Notes: generated by a model not told the origin, from the sequence alone. 42,983 nucleotides of DNA from Paracoccaceae bacterium (GCA_023383015.1 JAHDXW010000032.1:1-42983); one strand, 5' to 3'; positions 16,914 to 26,148 are shown, numbered from the stretch's first letter. Translations and numbers: made by a program.

Positions 16914-18467
16914 CTACCGGCTCGATCCGCCGTAGACGATGCCGTTCGGGCGATCACCAACCGGTAGGGTCTTGACGACGTGCTGGCTCCCCACTTCGAT
17001 GATCGACACGGTATCGTCGGCTATGTTGGTCACGAACACGAATGCCCCGTCGGTCGATACCGAGACCCCATGGGCGCCGCCGCCGGTGGCGAGGGTCTTC
17101 ACGACCTGACCGGTCGCGGTGTCGATCACGGACACGGTGTTGTTAGGCTCCGCGTCGGTGCCCTGGTTTGCCACATAGACGTAGGCCCCATCCGGTGTCG
17201 CGACCATCTGGATCGGGTTCGGCCCGACGTCGATCCTGTTCGTCACCTCGCGGGAGGCGGTGTCGATGACGGCCACACGGTTCTCGTCCCGGAGAGAGAC
17301 GTAGACCTGATCGCCAGACGGCGTGAACCCGACCTGAACGGGCGCTGCGCCCACCGGAATGCGCGCAACTTCCGTCAGATCCTGCGTGTCGATGACGGAA
17401 ACCGAGCCATCCTCGACATTAGCCACATAGAGTTGGCTCTCATCGGGACTGAGGCGAAGGCCGTGCGGATAATCCCCCGTCGCGATGCGCCCGATGACCT
17501 CGGCCTTTGCGAGGTCGACCACAGCGATCTCGTTGCCGCCGGCCAGCGAGACAAAAGCGCGCCCCTGCCGGTCAGCGACCACATGGGCCGGGTGCGAGCC
17601 TACCGTCACGGTCGCCGTGGGCGCCGAGAGGTCCCGCGGATCGAGAATGACCAGCAGACCCTCGGCCGCGCCCTCCGCGCCGTGCCCATGGCCGTCCGAG
17701 CCGTGATCCCCCTCGGCGGCAGGATCTCCGACCGCCAGTAGCAGCTTGCCATCCGGCGTCAGATCGACGTTGTGAGGCGCGACCGGGATCGTAACCGTGA
17801 CGAACGCCCCCGTGCCGAGATCGAAGGCGCTGATGGAATTGCCGCCCTCGTTGGCGGAGTAGACCGTTCCGCCGGTCTGAGCAAAGGGCGACGGCGCGTC
17901 GCCGGCCTTCGCCTCCAGCCATGCCTGCATCTCGGCGATCTCGGCTTCCTGCGCCGCGATGATCTGGTCCGCCCATGCCCTGGTCTGCGGGTCGTTTCCG
18001 TATTGCTGGACGATCCGGGCCATGTCGATCGCGCCCTGATGATGGGGGATCATGCCCCGGACGAAGGCGACATCCGGATCATCCGCCATGACGCCGTCCA
18101 TCATCGGCCCGTGCATTTCATTCATCGCTTCGACGTAGGCCCGGGTGAACTCCGGAAGGCTTTCGTTGGCCGGGGCGGCACCCTCGTTCGGCGCGCCCAT
18201 CATCCCCTGCATCATTCCGCCCTGCATCATCTGGTGCATCGCGCTCATGCATTCCGGGGCCATCGCCTGCATCATGGCTTGGCACTGCTCTGGCATCATC
18301 CCTTGCATGCCAGCCATCTGGCCTGAGGGAGGCGTCGGCACGGGAGCCTGCTGCACTTGCGCGGGCGGGGTTCCCGGGTGGTGGGCGTCATGCCCGGCCT
18401 GAGCGAGGGCAGCGCCAGGCAGGCCTGCCAGGACGCCGAGGGAAAGGGCGATTGCGGTTCGGTTCAT
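16914..18467 (-). CDS. Exported DUF305 - YVTN beta-propeller fusion protein
   Basis: 517 residues from the ATG at 18467, which has AAAGGA at proper spacing; an ATG three codons upstream lacks spacing. A signal peptide (MNRTAIALSLGVLAGLPGAA) ends near ALA. A Met/Cys-rich segment follows (about 50-90, e.g. MQGMMPEQCQAMMQAM), a likely Cu(I)-binding tail. The DUF305 domain (about 110-180) has FVRGMIPHHQGAIDMAR. From about 190 to the end are YVTN-type propeller blades such as LYVANVEDGSVSVIDT and VYVANQGTD, about seven in all. Alone, DUF305 proteins occur with copper genes and YVTN propellers bind partners or metal. The role as a periplasmic copper-handling scaffold is inferred from context. Confidence 0.85.
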   Translation of the reverse strand: MNRTAIALSLGVLAGLPGAALAQAGHDAHHPGTPPAQVQQAPVPTPPSGQMAGMQGMMPEQCQAMMQAMAPECMSAMHQMMQGGMMQGMMGAPNEGAAPANESLPEFTRAYVEAMNEMHGPMMDGVMADDPDVAFVRGMIPHHQGAIDMARIVQQYGNDPQTRAWADQIIAAQEAEIAEMQAWLEAKAGDAPSPFAQTGGTVYSANEGGNSISAFDLGTGAFVTVTIPVAPHNVDLTPDGKLLLAVGDPAAEGDHGSDGHGHGAEGAAEGLLVILDPRDLSAPTATVTVGSHPAHVVADRQGRAFVSLAGGNEIAVVDLAKAEVIGRIATGDYPHGLRLSPDESQLYVANVEDGSVSVIDTQDLTEVARIPVGAAPVQVGFTPSGDQVYVSLRDENRVAVIDTASREVTNRIDVGPNPIQMVATPDGAYVYVANQGTDAEPNNTVSVIDTATGQVVKTLATGGGAHGVSVSTDGAFVFVTNIADDTVSIIEVGSQHVVKTLPVGDRPNGIVYGGSSR

Positions 18468-18600
18468 TGATTTCATCCTTTGGATCCAGAGCGCTGACCC
18501 GGGGTTTCGGGTCGCGGTTCTCCGTTCTGTTCGCTGGTCTTTCGGGTTTGCACAGGAGCGGCCGGAGACAACATTCGTTCTCGCGGCGATCCCCTGCGCA

Positions 18601-19011
18601 TCACGCAGCGATAGGACGTGGTGGTCTCAGGATGCCTTCGGGGAATCGGTCGTGCGGGTCAGGGCGCACAACCGTGAAAGCCTCACCGCTCGTCGGCGGG
18701 CCGAACTCCGGCGGCGCGACGGGAACTGCGGCGGTCAGACAGGTCTGACAGCAATCCGCAAGGTTTGGGCTACTGTCCGTGTTCACGCAGCCTGCCGATT
18801 GATTGGCGCCATGGTCGTCCGACACGTGATGCTGGGTGCAGTGGCTTGCCTGGGCAGCGGCCTGTTGCTGGTGGATGGCGTGTCCGGTCGGGCTCGCATG
18901 GACTGGGACCTGCAGAACCAGTGCGCCGATGGCAAGCAGCAGGATGCAGATCGCAAACCGGCGCAGTCGGCCGCAACTCGCCCGAAATTTGACCCCCGCC
19001 CGTTCGGTCAT
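18601..19011 (-). CDS. Small exported Cys/His-rich protein of the copper island
   Basis: 136 residues. A basic N-terminus and hydrophobic helix (FAICILLLAIGALVLQV) form a signal peptide cleaved near VHASP. The mature part is rich in His and Cys (HCTQHHVSDDH, CVNTDSS, DCCQTCL) and ends in FPEGILRPPRP. It resembles DUF2946/CopL-like small proteins found with copA-type oxidases, but no family is certain. It probably binds copper in the periplasm or takes part in regulation. It lies upstream of the DUF305 fusion in the same direction and may be coupled to the small frame before it (ATGA). Confidence 0.65.
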   Translation of the reverse strand: MTERAGVKFRASCGRLRRFAICILLLAIGALVLQVPVHASPTGHAIHQQQAAAQASHCTQHHVSDDHGANQSAGCVNTDSSPNLADCCQTCLTAAVPVAPPEFGPPTSGEAFTVVRPDPHDRFPEGILRPPRPIAA

Positions 19012-19160
19012 GCGCCACCTTCCTTGCCGGCGGCACGCCGGCCCTGCGCGATGTCGCGTTCACGTCGCGCGCCACCCGACGTGGGGCGCCAGCCCCGCGG
19101 ACGGAGGCAGGCCGCCACAGCGAGGTGCTGTTTGAGATCATCCGCGAGCCTGGCGTTCAT
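19008..19160 (-). CDS. Possible small protein coupled to the Cys/His-rich gene
   Basis: 50 codons, beginning MNARLADDLKQHLAVAACL and becoming Arg/Gly-rich (GARRERDIAQGRRAAG). The TGA overlaps the following ATG (ATGA), and AAAGG lies about a dozen bases before the ATG. There is no family match. The coupling favours translation, whereas the composition is compatible with chance in GC-rich DNA. It could be a leader that controls the next gene. Confidence 0.3.
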   Translation of the reverse strand: MNARLADDLKQHLAVAACLRPRGWRPTSGGARRERDIAQGRRAAGKEGGA

Positions 19161-19174
19161 GTCGGCGGCGCCTT

Positions 19175-19660
19175 TCAGATTTCCCGCGAACCGAGGAAGC
19201 GCCCGAAGCTCCGGGTGGTCGGGCCGAACAGGAACGCTTCATACGGCTCGGGATCGACGCCCGGGAAATCCATGCCGGGCGAGCCGGCAGGCATGCCGGG
19301 AACGGCCAGCCCCGTCGCGTCAGGCCGCTCGACCAGCAGGCGGCGGATCGCCGCGGCAGGCACATGACCCTCGATCACATAGCCGTCCACCTCGGCGGTG
19401 TGGCACGATGCCAGTTCGGCCGGCACGCCGAGGCGCTGCTTGAAGCTGTCCATGTCGGTGGATTCCACAACCCGCACCGGGAACCCCGCGGCCTCGATAT
19501 GCGCGACCCAGCCATCGCAGCAGCCGCAGGACGGATCCTTGGTAACGCTCACCAGCGGCAGCGTTTCGGCATGTCCCCAGCCGGCCGTGGACATCAGCAG
19601 GGGCAGCGCGCCGGCAGCGGCCAGAATGGCGCGCCGGCTGATGTTGCTGTCGTTTCTCAT
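19175..19660 (-). CDS. DUF411 metal-binding protein, Tat-exported
   Basis: 161 residues from the ATG at 19660, preceded by AAAGGTG at good spacing; the in-frame ATG six codons upstream has none. A twin-arginine signal (ISRRAILAAAGALPLL) is followed by the DUF411 core. That core has a CxCC site in DPSCGCCDGWVAHIE (about residues 45-60), ASCHTAEVDGYVIEGHVP and a C-terminal GMPAGSPGMDFPG. DUF411 proteins are small periplasmic copper- or cation-linked proteins next to copper exporters. It lies downstream of copA on the same strand with a gap of about 100 bases. Confidence 0.87.
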   Translation of the reverse strand: MRNDSNISRRAILAAAGALPLLMSTAGWGHAETLPLVSVTKDPSCGCCDGWVAHIEAAGFPVRVVESTDMDSFKQRLGVPAELASCHTAEVDGYVIEGHVPAAAIRRLLVERPDATGLAVPGMPAGSPGMDFPGVDPEPYEAFLFGPTTRSFGRFLGSREI

Positions 19661-19760
19661 AGTCACACCTTTTTCCATGGATTCATTGTCTCGCCGTCAC
19701 GGTCCGCATCCGGCTCACAAGGGAGTGATGGGCAAACCGAGGGCCTTGGCACCGGCATCG

Positions 19761-22145
19761 TCATAGCTTCACCCTCCGCAGCCGAGCGGCATTGGTGATG
19801 ACGCTGACCGATGAGAGCGCCATGGCGGCGGCCGCAATGATCGGCGACAGCAGGATGCCGAAGAACGGATAGAGGACTCCGGCTGCGACCGGCACGCCGA
19901 GCGCGTTGTAGATGAAAGCGAAGAACAGGTTCTGGCGGATGTTGCCCATCACCGCCTGCGACAGCCGGCGGGCGCGGACGATGCCGTTCAGATCGCCCTT
20001 CAGCAGCGTGACACCGGCGCTTTCCATCGCCACATCGGTGCCTGTGCCCATGGCGATGCCGACATCGGCGGCCGCCAGCGCCGGCGCGTCGTTCACCCCA
20101 TCGCCCGCCATCGCCACAACTTCGCCCGCCGCCTTGTGCCGCTGCACCACCGCGCTTTTCTGATCGGGCAGAACCTCGGCCTCGACCTCGTCGATGCCGA
20201 GATGGCGCGCGACGGCCTTCGCTGTGGTCCAGTTGTCGCCGGTGAGCATGACCACGCGGATGCCTTGTTCCTTGAGCGCGGCCAGCGCCTCCGGCGTCGA
20301 TGGCTTGACCGGATCGGCAATGGCGAAGATCGCGGCGACGCGGCCATCCACCCCCATGAAGATCGCGGTCGCCCCGTCCTCGCGCAGCCGGTCGGCCTCA
20401 TCGGCGAGCGGAGCGACATCGACGCCTTGCTCGGCGAGGAACTTCGCATTGCCAAGCGGAATGCGCTTGCCTTCGACCACCCCGAGCGCGCCCTTCCCGG
20501 TCGGCGAGTCGAAATCCGCAACCGGCGCCGTCGCGATCCCGCGCTCCTCGGCGGCGCGGACGATGGCCAGCGCCAGCGGATGCTCGCTGGCCCGCTCCAC
20601 ACTGGCGGCAAGCCGCAGCGCCTCGTCCTCGCTGAAGCCAGCAGCCGGAACGATGGCGGTCACAGCGGGCCGGCCCTCGGTCAGAGTGCCGGTCTTGTCG
20701 ACGATGATGGTGTTGACCTTCTCCATATTCTCCAGCGCCTCGGCGTTCTTGATCAGCACGCCCGCCTGCGCGCCACGGCCGACGCCGACCATGATCGACA
20801 TCGGCGTCGCCAACCCCAACGCGCAGGGACAGGCGATGATCAGCACCGACACGGCAGCGATCAGACCGAAGGAGAAACGCGGCTCCGGGCCCCAGATCGA
20901 CCAGGCGATGAAGGCAAGGATCGCGATCACGATCACCGCCGGCACGAACCAGCCCGACACTTGGTCGGCGAGGCGCTGGATCGGCGCGCGGCTCCGCTGC
21001 GCCTCGGCGACAAGCTGGACGATCTGCGACAACATGGTGTCGCGGCCAACTTTCCGCGCCTCGATCACCAGCGCGCCGGACTGGTTCATGGTGCCGCCGA
21101 TGGCCGATGCACCGGCCTCCTTGGTCACAGGCATCGATTCACCCGTCACCATCGATTCATCGACGGCGCTGCGGCCTTCCAGCACTTCGCCATCGACCGG
21201 CACCTTCTCGCCGGGACGCACACGCAGTCGGTCGCCGACATGCACGCTGTCGAGCGGAACCTCCTCCTCCATGCCATCGTCGCGAATGATCCGGGCGGTC
21301 TTGGGGGCGAGGTCGAGCAGCGCGCGGATGGCGCCGCTGGTGCTCTCTCGCGCCCGCAGTTCCAACACCTGCCCGAGCAGCACCAGCACGGTGATGACCG
21401 CCGCCGCCTCGAAATAGACCGCGACGGAACCGTCATGCTGGCGAAACGCATCGGGAAAGATACCGGGCGCAACTGTGGCGACGACGCTGTAGATCCAGGC
21501 GGTCCCGGTGCCCATGGCGATCAGGGTGAACATGTTGAGGCTGCGGTTGACCAGCGACTGCCAGCCGCGCTGAAAGAATGGCCAGCCGGCCCAGAGAACG
21601 ACCGGCGTTGCGAGGATCAGTTGCAGCCAGTTCGAGGTCAGCTGGCCGACATAGTGGCTCAAGCCAAGAAAATGGCCGCCCATTTCGAGGACGACCACTG
21701 GTATCGTCAGCGCCAGTCCGATCCAGAACCGACGTGTCATGTCGATCAGTTCCTCGTTGGGTCCGGCCTCGAGACTGACCAGCACCGGCTCCAGCGCCAT
21801 GCCGCAGATCGGGCAGGAACCGGGGCCGACCTGCCGGATCTCCGGGTGCATCGGGCAGGTATAGATCGTCCCCTCGGGCACCGGCTCTGCCGTGGCCGCC
21901 GCGGTCGCCGGATCGAGGTAACGTTCCGGCTCTGCCAGGAACTTGGCCCGGCAGCCGGCGGAGCAGAAGTAATACGGCCGGCCGGCATGCTCGGCCTTGT
22001 GCTCGGTCGTGTGCGGGTCGACCATCATGCCGCAGACAGGGTCCTTGACCTTGTGCGTGTCGTCCCGCGCGACGGCGGCGTGGTCATGCGCGTGATCGTG
22101 CACATGGCCGTGGTTGTGGTGATGGTGATCTGTCTTGCTGGCCAT
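19761..22145 (-). CDS. copA: Copper-exporting P1B-type ATPase (YHS + HMBD N-terminus)
   Basis: 794 residues. The N-terminus is unusual: a His-rich tail (about 7-25), a YHS domain ([10 protein letters not shown] about 33-42; CSAGC near 62) and a heavy-metal-binding domain ([19 protein letters not shown], about 93-120), with no classic HMA domain. The ATPase core is complete. CPC lies in [12 protein letters not shown] (about 437), the phosphorylated Asp in DKTGTLTEG (about 481), SEHPLA marks the ATP-binding HP motif, and the hinge is GDGVNDAP. This architecture is common in Cu(I) exporters. A strong AAGGAGG precedes the ATG. Silver or another soft metal is also possible. It follows the oxidase gene by 28 bases, in one operon. 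Confidence 0.92.
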   Translation of the reverse strand: MASKTDHHHHNHGHVHDHAHDHAAVARDDTHKVKDPVCGMMVDPHTTEHKAEHAGRPYYFCSAGCRAKFLAEPERYLDPATAAATAEPVPEGTIYTCPMHPEIRQVGPGSCPICGMALEPVLVSLEAGPNEELIDMTRRFWIGLALTIPVVVLEMGGHFLGLSHYVGQLTSNWLQLILATPVVLWAGWPFFQRGWQSLVNRSLNMFTLIAMGTGTAWIYSVVATVAPGIFPDAFRQHDGSVAVYFEAAAVITVLVLLGQVLELRARESTSGAIRALLDLAPKTARIIRDDGMEEEVPLDSVHVGDRLRVRPGEKVPVDGEVLEGRSAVDESMVTGESMPVTKEAGASAIGGTMNQSGALVIEARKVGRDTMLSQIVQLVAEAQRSRAPIQRLADQVSGWFVPAVIVIAILAFIAWSIWGPEPRFSFGLIAAVSVLIIACPCALGLATPMSIMVGVGRGAQAGVLIKNAEALENMEKVNTIIVDKTGTLTEGRPAVTAIVPAAGFSEDEALRLAASVERASEHPLALAIVRAAEERGIATAPVADFDSPTGKGALGVVEGKRIPLGNAKFLAEQGVDVAPLADEADRLREDGATAIFMGVDGRVAAIFAIADPVKPSTPEALAALKEQGIRVVMLTGDNWTTAKAVARHLGIDEVEAEVLPDQKSAVVQRHKAAGEVVAMAGDGVNDAPALAAADVGIAMGTGTDVAMESAGVTLLKGDLNGIVRARRLSQAVMGNIRQNLFFAFIYNALGVPVAAGVLYPFFGILLSPIIAAAAMALSSVSVITNAARLRRVKL

Positions 22146-22173
22146 TTCTCACGCCTCCTTGGAGTTTGCCCGA

Positions 22174-23655
22174 TCATGCGCTGACTGCGAATTCGGTCAT
22201 CATGCCGGTCTCGAGATGCGGCATGTGGTGGCAATGCAGCATCCAGCGCGCGACCTCGCCGGCGTCGAGCGCGATATCGACCATCGACATCGGCGGCACG
22301 TATACCGTGTCGCGCAGCGCGCCTCGGACCGCACGTCCGTTCAACCCGACGACTTGGAACACATGTCCGTGCAGATGCATCGGGTGGCCCATCATCGACA
22401 TGTTGTGGAAGGACAGCACGACCCGCTCGCCGCTCTGTGCGGTAAGCGGGCGATGCTGGCCCCAGACGGCCCCGTTGATCGTCCACACATAGGGCTGCAT
22501 CGAGCCGCCCAGCATCACCCTATGGCGGCGGTCCACCGGGCGATCCGGCAGGGCATCGGCGGAGATCAGGCGCGATTCCTGGGCAAGGTCGGTTTCGAAG
22601 GCAGGCGCTTCGGCCTCCGCCATGGTGTCGATGCGTCGGACGTCGGCGCCCTGCGTGGCAAGGATCAGCCCGGTGCGCTCGCGCGCGCCTTCCCGCAGCG
22701 CGAGGATCGGCCAGGCGCCGCCCGCGTTCGGCAGGTCGATTTCGAGATCGAGCCGCTGGCCCATGGCCAAGCCGAAGCGCGTGCCGGAAATCGGCTGAAC
22801 GGCATGGCCGTCCACCGCGACGAGCCGGGCCTGCGCTTCGCCAGTCTCGATCCAGAACACCGTCGCCGCGGCGGCGTTGATCACCCGCAGGCGGATGCGC
22901 CCGCCGCGCTCGACCTGCACCACCTCGGGGTCCGACAGCGTGCGGTCGTTGGCCAGATAGGCGTCCCAGTCGTAGTCGTTAAGGTCCATCGCCATGCCGT
23001 CCATGGCGCCGTGATCCATGCCGCCCATCGGCGTGTTCCCCATCGCGCCTTGACCCATGGCCGCCATGCCGCCCACGCCCGCGCCGTGGCCGCCCCCGTG
23101 ACCGTCGGCGGTCCCATGGCCGCCGAGGATCTCGGCCATCACCTCCTCGGCCGCCTTGAACGAGAAATCGTGAAGGAACAGCACCACCTCCTGGCGGTCG
23201 GCGGCGACATCCTCGGCGCTGCGCACGATCAGCGGCGCTGCCAGAAGGCGCATCTCGTGGATCGGCACATGCGCGTGCATCCAGTAGGTGCCGGGAAGCG
23301 GCGCGAAGTCGTAAGCGCGTGTCTCGCCAGGGGCGAGCATCGGCAAAGGCATTTCGGGCACGCCATCCTGCGCGTTGGGCGGGATCTGGCCATGCCAGTG
23401 GATCAGCGTGCCAACATCGAGATCGTTGCGCAGATTCACCCGGAACCGCGCGCCGGGATCAAGTGTCAGACCCTGTCCGGCCGGCCCGGCAAGACCCCAG
23501 ACGGTGGCGGCGCGACCGTCGATGTCGAGCGTCCGGGTGGCGGCACGCAGCGACAGCGGGGCGGCGCCCTGCGCCGCCGCGATGCGCGGTAGGTGCGCAT
23601 AGACCAGCATGGCGGCGCCAGCGGCAAGGAAGCCGCGTCGTGAAAGGGTATTCAT
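22174..23655 (-). CDS. Periplasmic multicopper oxidase (cuprous oxidase type)
   Basis: 493 residues from the ATG at 23655 (GAGGAG six bases upstream; in-frame ATGs twelve and thirteen codons earlier look unused). A Tat signal (TLSRRGFLAAGAAMLV) is followed by cupredoxin domains. All copper ligand motifs are present: HWHGQIPPN near 85, WMHAHVPIHE near 125, HPMHLHGHVFQV near 430 and HCHHMPHLETGMM at the end. A Gly/Met/His-rich insertion (about 185-230, e.g. GAMGNTPMGGMDHGAMDG) resembles the Met-rich segments of CueO/CopA oxidases that dock Cu(I). It probably oxidises toxic Cu(I) to Cu(II). The gene is named copA in some plasmid systems; the symbol is left blank to avoid confusion with the ATPase. 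Confidence 0.9.
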   Translation of the reverse strand: MNTLSRRGFLAAGAAMLVYAHLPRIAAAQGAAPLSLRAATRTLDIDGRAATVWGLAGPAGQGLTLDPGARFRVNLRNDLDVGTLIHWHGQIPPNAQDGVPEMPLPMLAPGETRAYDFAPLPGTYWMHAHVPIHEMRLLAAPLIVRSAEDVAADRQEVVLFLHDFSFKAAEEVMAEILGGHGTADGHGGGHGAGVGGMAAMGQGAMGNTPMGGMDHGAMDGMAMDLNDYDWDAYLANDRTLSDPEVVQVERGGRIRLRVINAAAATVFWIETGEAQARLVAVDGHAVQPISGTRFGLAMGQRLDLEIDLPNAGGAWPILALREGARERTGLILATQGADVRRIDTMAEAEAPAFETDLAQESRLISADALPDRPVDRRHRVMLGGSMQPYVWTINGAVWGQHRPLTAQSGERVVLSFHNMSMMGHPMHLHGHVFQVVGLNGRAVRGALRDTVYVPPMSMVDIALDAGEVARWMLHCHHMPHLETGMMTEFAVSA

Positions 23656-23730
23656 GGTCGTCTCCTCGGGACAGCCTGTCCCGTTCATCAAAACCGACAG
23701 GACGCCGCGGGCCTCGTGGCCCGGACGCGA

Positions 23731-24123
23731 TCAGAGGAGACGGAGCTTGGGAGGTCGTTCGTTCAGTCCAGGTGCCCGACTGGCGACGGTTTCAGCAGTT
23801 GGCAGGGCATGGCTGGCAGGCGCGTAAACGCTGGGCGAGTCTTCCCTCGGAAATGTCAGAAAGACCGAAAGACCTGAACAAAGCAACTCACAGCTTCCAG
23901 CATCCATCGATCCGCAGTGCTGTTCGCCGTCACAGGAACGGTCGCTGCCGGTCGCAGCCTGCGTCATCTCGCTGACATGCGCCGCGTGATCCGGCCCTGC
24001 GCTCAGGCGCGCCGCATGCGCAGACGTCGCCGTCGTCATGAAGGCGATCACGAGCACGGCCAGCATGGTGACGAGGCGCGAGAACATCCCGGAAAGATAG
24101 GCGCTGGTCACGGGAATGTCCAT
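23731..24123 (-). CDS. Small exported Cys-rich protein at the head of the copper operon
   Basis: 130 residues (118 if the ATG at 24087 is used). A hydrophobic signal (VTMLAVLVIAFMTTATSAHA) precedes a mature part with Cys/His residues (SCDGEQHCGSMDAGSCELLC) and an ending NERPPKLRLL. The build mirrors the 18601-19011 protein: signal, Cys/His core, Pro-Pro basic end. The two are likely related. It lies 75 bases upstream of the oxidase on the same strand. The role is unknown; a periplasmic copper-binding or regulatory leader is the best guess. Confidence 0.6.
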   Translation of the reverse strand: MDIPVTSAYLSGMFSRLVTMLAVLVIAFMTTATSAHAARLSAGPDHAAHVSEMTQAATGSDRSCDGEQHCGSMDAGSCELLCSGLSVFLTFPREDSPSVYAPASHALPTAETVASRAPGLNERPPKLRLL

Positions 24124-24196
24124 TGCCCCAAGCGTCGCGCCTCTGGCAGAACTTCATCCTCGGCATATAGCCAATAGAAATTCCTCGCCACCAATC

Positions 24197-24664
24197 ATGC
24201 AACTCATGAGTAAAGAACTCCGTAACATCTTGTGGCTCGGATTGCTCCTCGGCGGCCTGATCCTGGCGATCCTCGCTGGATGGCATCAGGCCCGGACAAC
24301 CTCCACCGCCGCGGCATCTGCAGAAGTCGAGCAGGGGCGGCAGGTCTATGCGGACCAATGCGCCTCCTGCCACGGTGCGGACCTGGAGGGGCAGCCGGAC
24401 TGGAAGACACCCCTTCCGTCCGGGCGTCTCCCGGCGCCACCGCACGATGCCGGCGGCCACACGTGGCACCATCCCGATGACATCCTGTTCCGCATCGTCA
24501 GGGAAGGCACGGCCGCCATCGTCGGGGGCGGCTATGAGAGCGACATGCCGGGGTTTGCCGATCTTCTCAGCGACGCCGAGATCCGGGTTGTCCTCGCCTA
24601 TATCAAGAGCACCTGGCCAGAGCGCGAGCGGACCTACCAGGAGAATGTGTCGCAACCACACTGA
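24197..24664 (+). CDS. Membrane-anchored class I cytochrome c
   Basis: 155 residues (152 from the ATG at 24206). A basic N-terminus and an uncleaved-looking helix (ILWLGLLLGGLILAILAGW) anchor it. The heme site CASCH follows at about residue 57 in GRQVYADQCASCHGADLEG, with a likely axial Met in ESDMPGFADLLSDAEI and the closing helix VLAYIKSTWPE. It is transcribed away from the oxidase operon and is a candidate electron partner for the copper-handling enzymes or respiratory oxidase (inference). No strong ribosome binding site is visible at either ATG. A farther upstream ATG at 24116 adds a polar stretch before the anchor. Confidence 0.8.
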   Translation: MQLMSKELRNILWLGLLLGGLILAILAGWHQARTTSTAAASAEVEQGRQVYADQCASCHGADLEGQPDWKTPLPSGRLPAPPHDAGGHTWHHPDDILFRIVREGTAAIVGGGYESDMPGFADLLSDAEIRVVLAYIKSTWPERERTYQENVSQPH

Positions 24665-24772
24665 TGGCACCTTCGGGATGGAGCTGCCCGTGCGACCGGC
24701 AGTGCAACTTCCCGAGGCCCACCGGTCACAGTTGAGGCCGCCGAACAGAAGCGGCATATTTGGATCGACCTG

Positions 24773-24874
24773 ATGGCGAAACCTTTGGGAGGGATGTTCG
24801 TGGGATTATTCATGGCTTACTTGGCATTTGAAGCGCGCTCGATCTTGGCGCCGCCTCGGGTTTTCCCTCGATGA
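24773..24874 (+). CDS. Possible 33-residue membrane peptide coupled to the ATP-grasp gene
   Basis: Reads MAKPLGGMFVGLFMAYLAFE and ends PPRVFPR. The TGA overlaps the ATG of the next gene (ATGA), and one hydrophobic helix fills the middle. The ATP-grasp gene has no ribosome binding site of its own, so coupled translation from this frame would explain its expression. No family is known. Chance cannot be excluded. Confidence 0.35.
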   Translation: MAKPLGGMFVGLFMAYLAFEARSILAPPRVFPR

Positions 24875-26148
24875 ACAATCCCGGCTCCAGTTCATCGAAG
24901 CGGGTTGAGGACCGCACGGACCGGCTCAACAAGAACTGCTTCTGCGTTACACTGGACCTTCCATCGCTGCGCGAAGCGATGGAGCGCGAGGCCGGTGAGC
25001 CGGCATTCTTCGAGACGTTCATCCGCCCCAAAGCCCATCTGTTCTCGCACGTACCGGTGTTCCTTTCGGCCACCACCGTGGATGAGATGCGCGCGATCGC
25101 AGCGGCTGTGGAGACCACCGCCCAACTCGCGGCATACAAAGCCGCGGTCCTTTCCTGGGCGCCGGAAATCGCGCGGGCGGATCACGGTCCGATCGGGGCA
25201 TTGATGGGCTACGACTTTCATCTTGGCGAAGACGGCCCCCGGCTGATCGAGATCAATACCAACGCCGGCGGGGCATTTCTCAATGCCTTTCTTGCAAGGG
25301 CGCAGCGCGCGTGTTGTGCCGAAATGGACATCCCCCCGACGCTGCTATCCTTTGAGGACGCGGCGTTCCGCATGTTCCAGAACGAATGGATTCGGCAGCG
25401 TGGAACGGGCGCGCCAGAACGCATCGCCATCGTCGACGACAATCCGCCGGAACAGTATCTTTATCCCGAATTCGTGCTCGCGCGGCGGGTTTTCGCGGCA
25501 CGAGGGGTAGACGCGGTCATCGCCGATGCCAGCCAACTTCGCTACGACGATGGTCGGCTCAGCGTCGATGGAAAGAGAATCGACCTCGTTTACAACCGGG
25601 TCACCGATTTCGCCTTCGATCAGCCCGAGCACAAGGCATTGCAGGAAGCCTACCGGGACGGCGCGGTGGTTGTGACGCCGAATCCGCACAACCACGCGCT
25701 CCTTGCCGACAAGCGCAACCTTTCGCTTCTTTCAAAACCCGCGACGCTGGAGGCCTGGGGCGTGGAGCCGAGACTTCGCGCCCTGCTTGCTGCCGTGCCA
25801 CGCACCGTCGTGGTCAATCCCGATAACGCCGATGCACTTTGGAAATCCCGCAAGGACCTGTTCTTCAAGCCGACCGGAGGACATGGCGGCAAGGCGGTAT
25901 ATCGCGGCGACAAGCTGACGAAGGGCGTCAGGGCGGAGATCGCGGAGGGCGGATACGTTGCTCAGACGCTGGTCCGCCCCAGCGAGCGCATGATCAAGAT
26001 CGACGAGACACCCCAGACGCGCAAAATGGACGTGCGACTGTATACCTATGACGGGCAGGTGCTCCTGGTGGCCGCGCGACTCTATCAAGGTCAGACCACG
26101 AACTTCAGGACGCCCGGAGGCGGGTTCGCGCCGGTGTTCGTAATCTGA
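24871..26148 (+). CDS. Circularly permuted ATP-grasp-like ligase of unknown substrate
   Basis: 425 residues, no signal or membrane segment. An acidic metal/ATP motif DGPRLIEINTNAGG lies early (about 110-125). It is followed by RIDLVYNRVTDFAFD (about 235), VTPNPHNHALLADKRNL (about 268) and only then the phosphate/adenine-binding-type lysine segment LFFKPTGGHGGKAVY (about 330). This order (Glu-x-Asn before Lys-Pro-Gly-Gly) is that of circularly permuted ATP-grasp proteins, which form amide or peptide bonds. A Cys-rich patch (NCFCVTLD) lies near residue 22. The product is unknown. It lies between copper and nickel operons, so a metal-chelating peptide or cofactor is a possibility, not shown. Start supported only by the ATGA overlap. 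Confidence 0.6.
   Translation: MNNPGSSSSKRVEDRTDRLNKNCFCVTLDLPSLREAMEREAGEPAFFETFIRPKAHLFSHVPVFLSATTVDEMRAIAAAVETTAQLAAYKAAVLSWAPEIARADHGPIGALMGYDFHLGEDGPRLIEINTNAGGAFLNAFLARAQRACCAEMDIPPTLLSFEDAAFRMFQNEWIRQRGTGAPERIAIVDDNPPEQYLYPEFVLARRVFAARGVDAVIADASQLRYDDGRLSVDGKRIDLVYNRVTDFAFDQPEHKALQEAYRDGAVVVTPNPHNHALLADKRNLSLLSKPATLEAWGVEPRLRALLAAVPRTVVVNPDNADALWKSRKDLFFKPTGGHGGKAVYRGDKLTKGVRAEIAEGGYVAQTLVRPSERMIKIDETPQTRKMDVRLYTYDGQVLLVAARLYQGQTTNFRTPGGGFAPVFVI

Noticed and set aside
20136-22184. 682-codon plus-strand open frame opposite the copper ATPase
   Set aside because: Antisense shadow; the opposite strand carries every P1B-ATPase motif.
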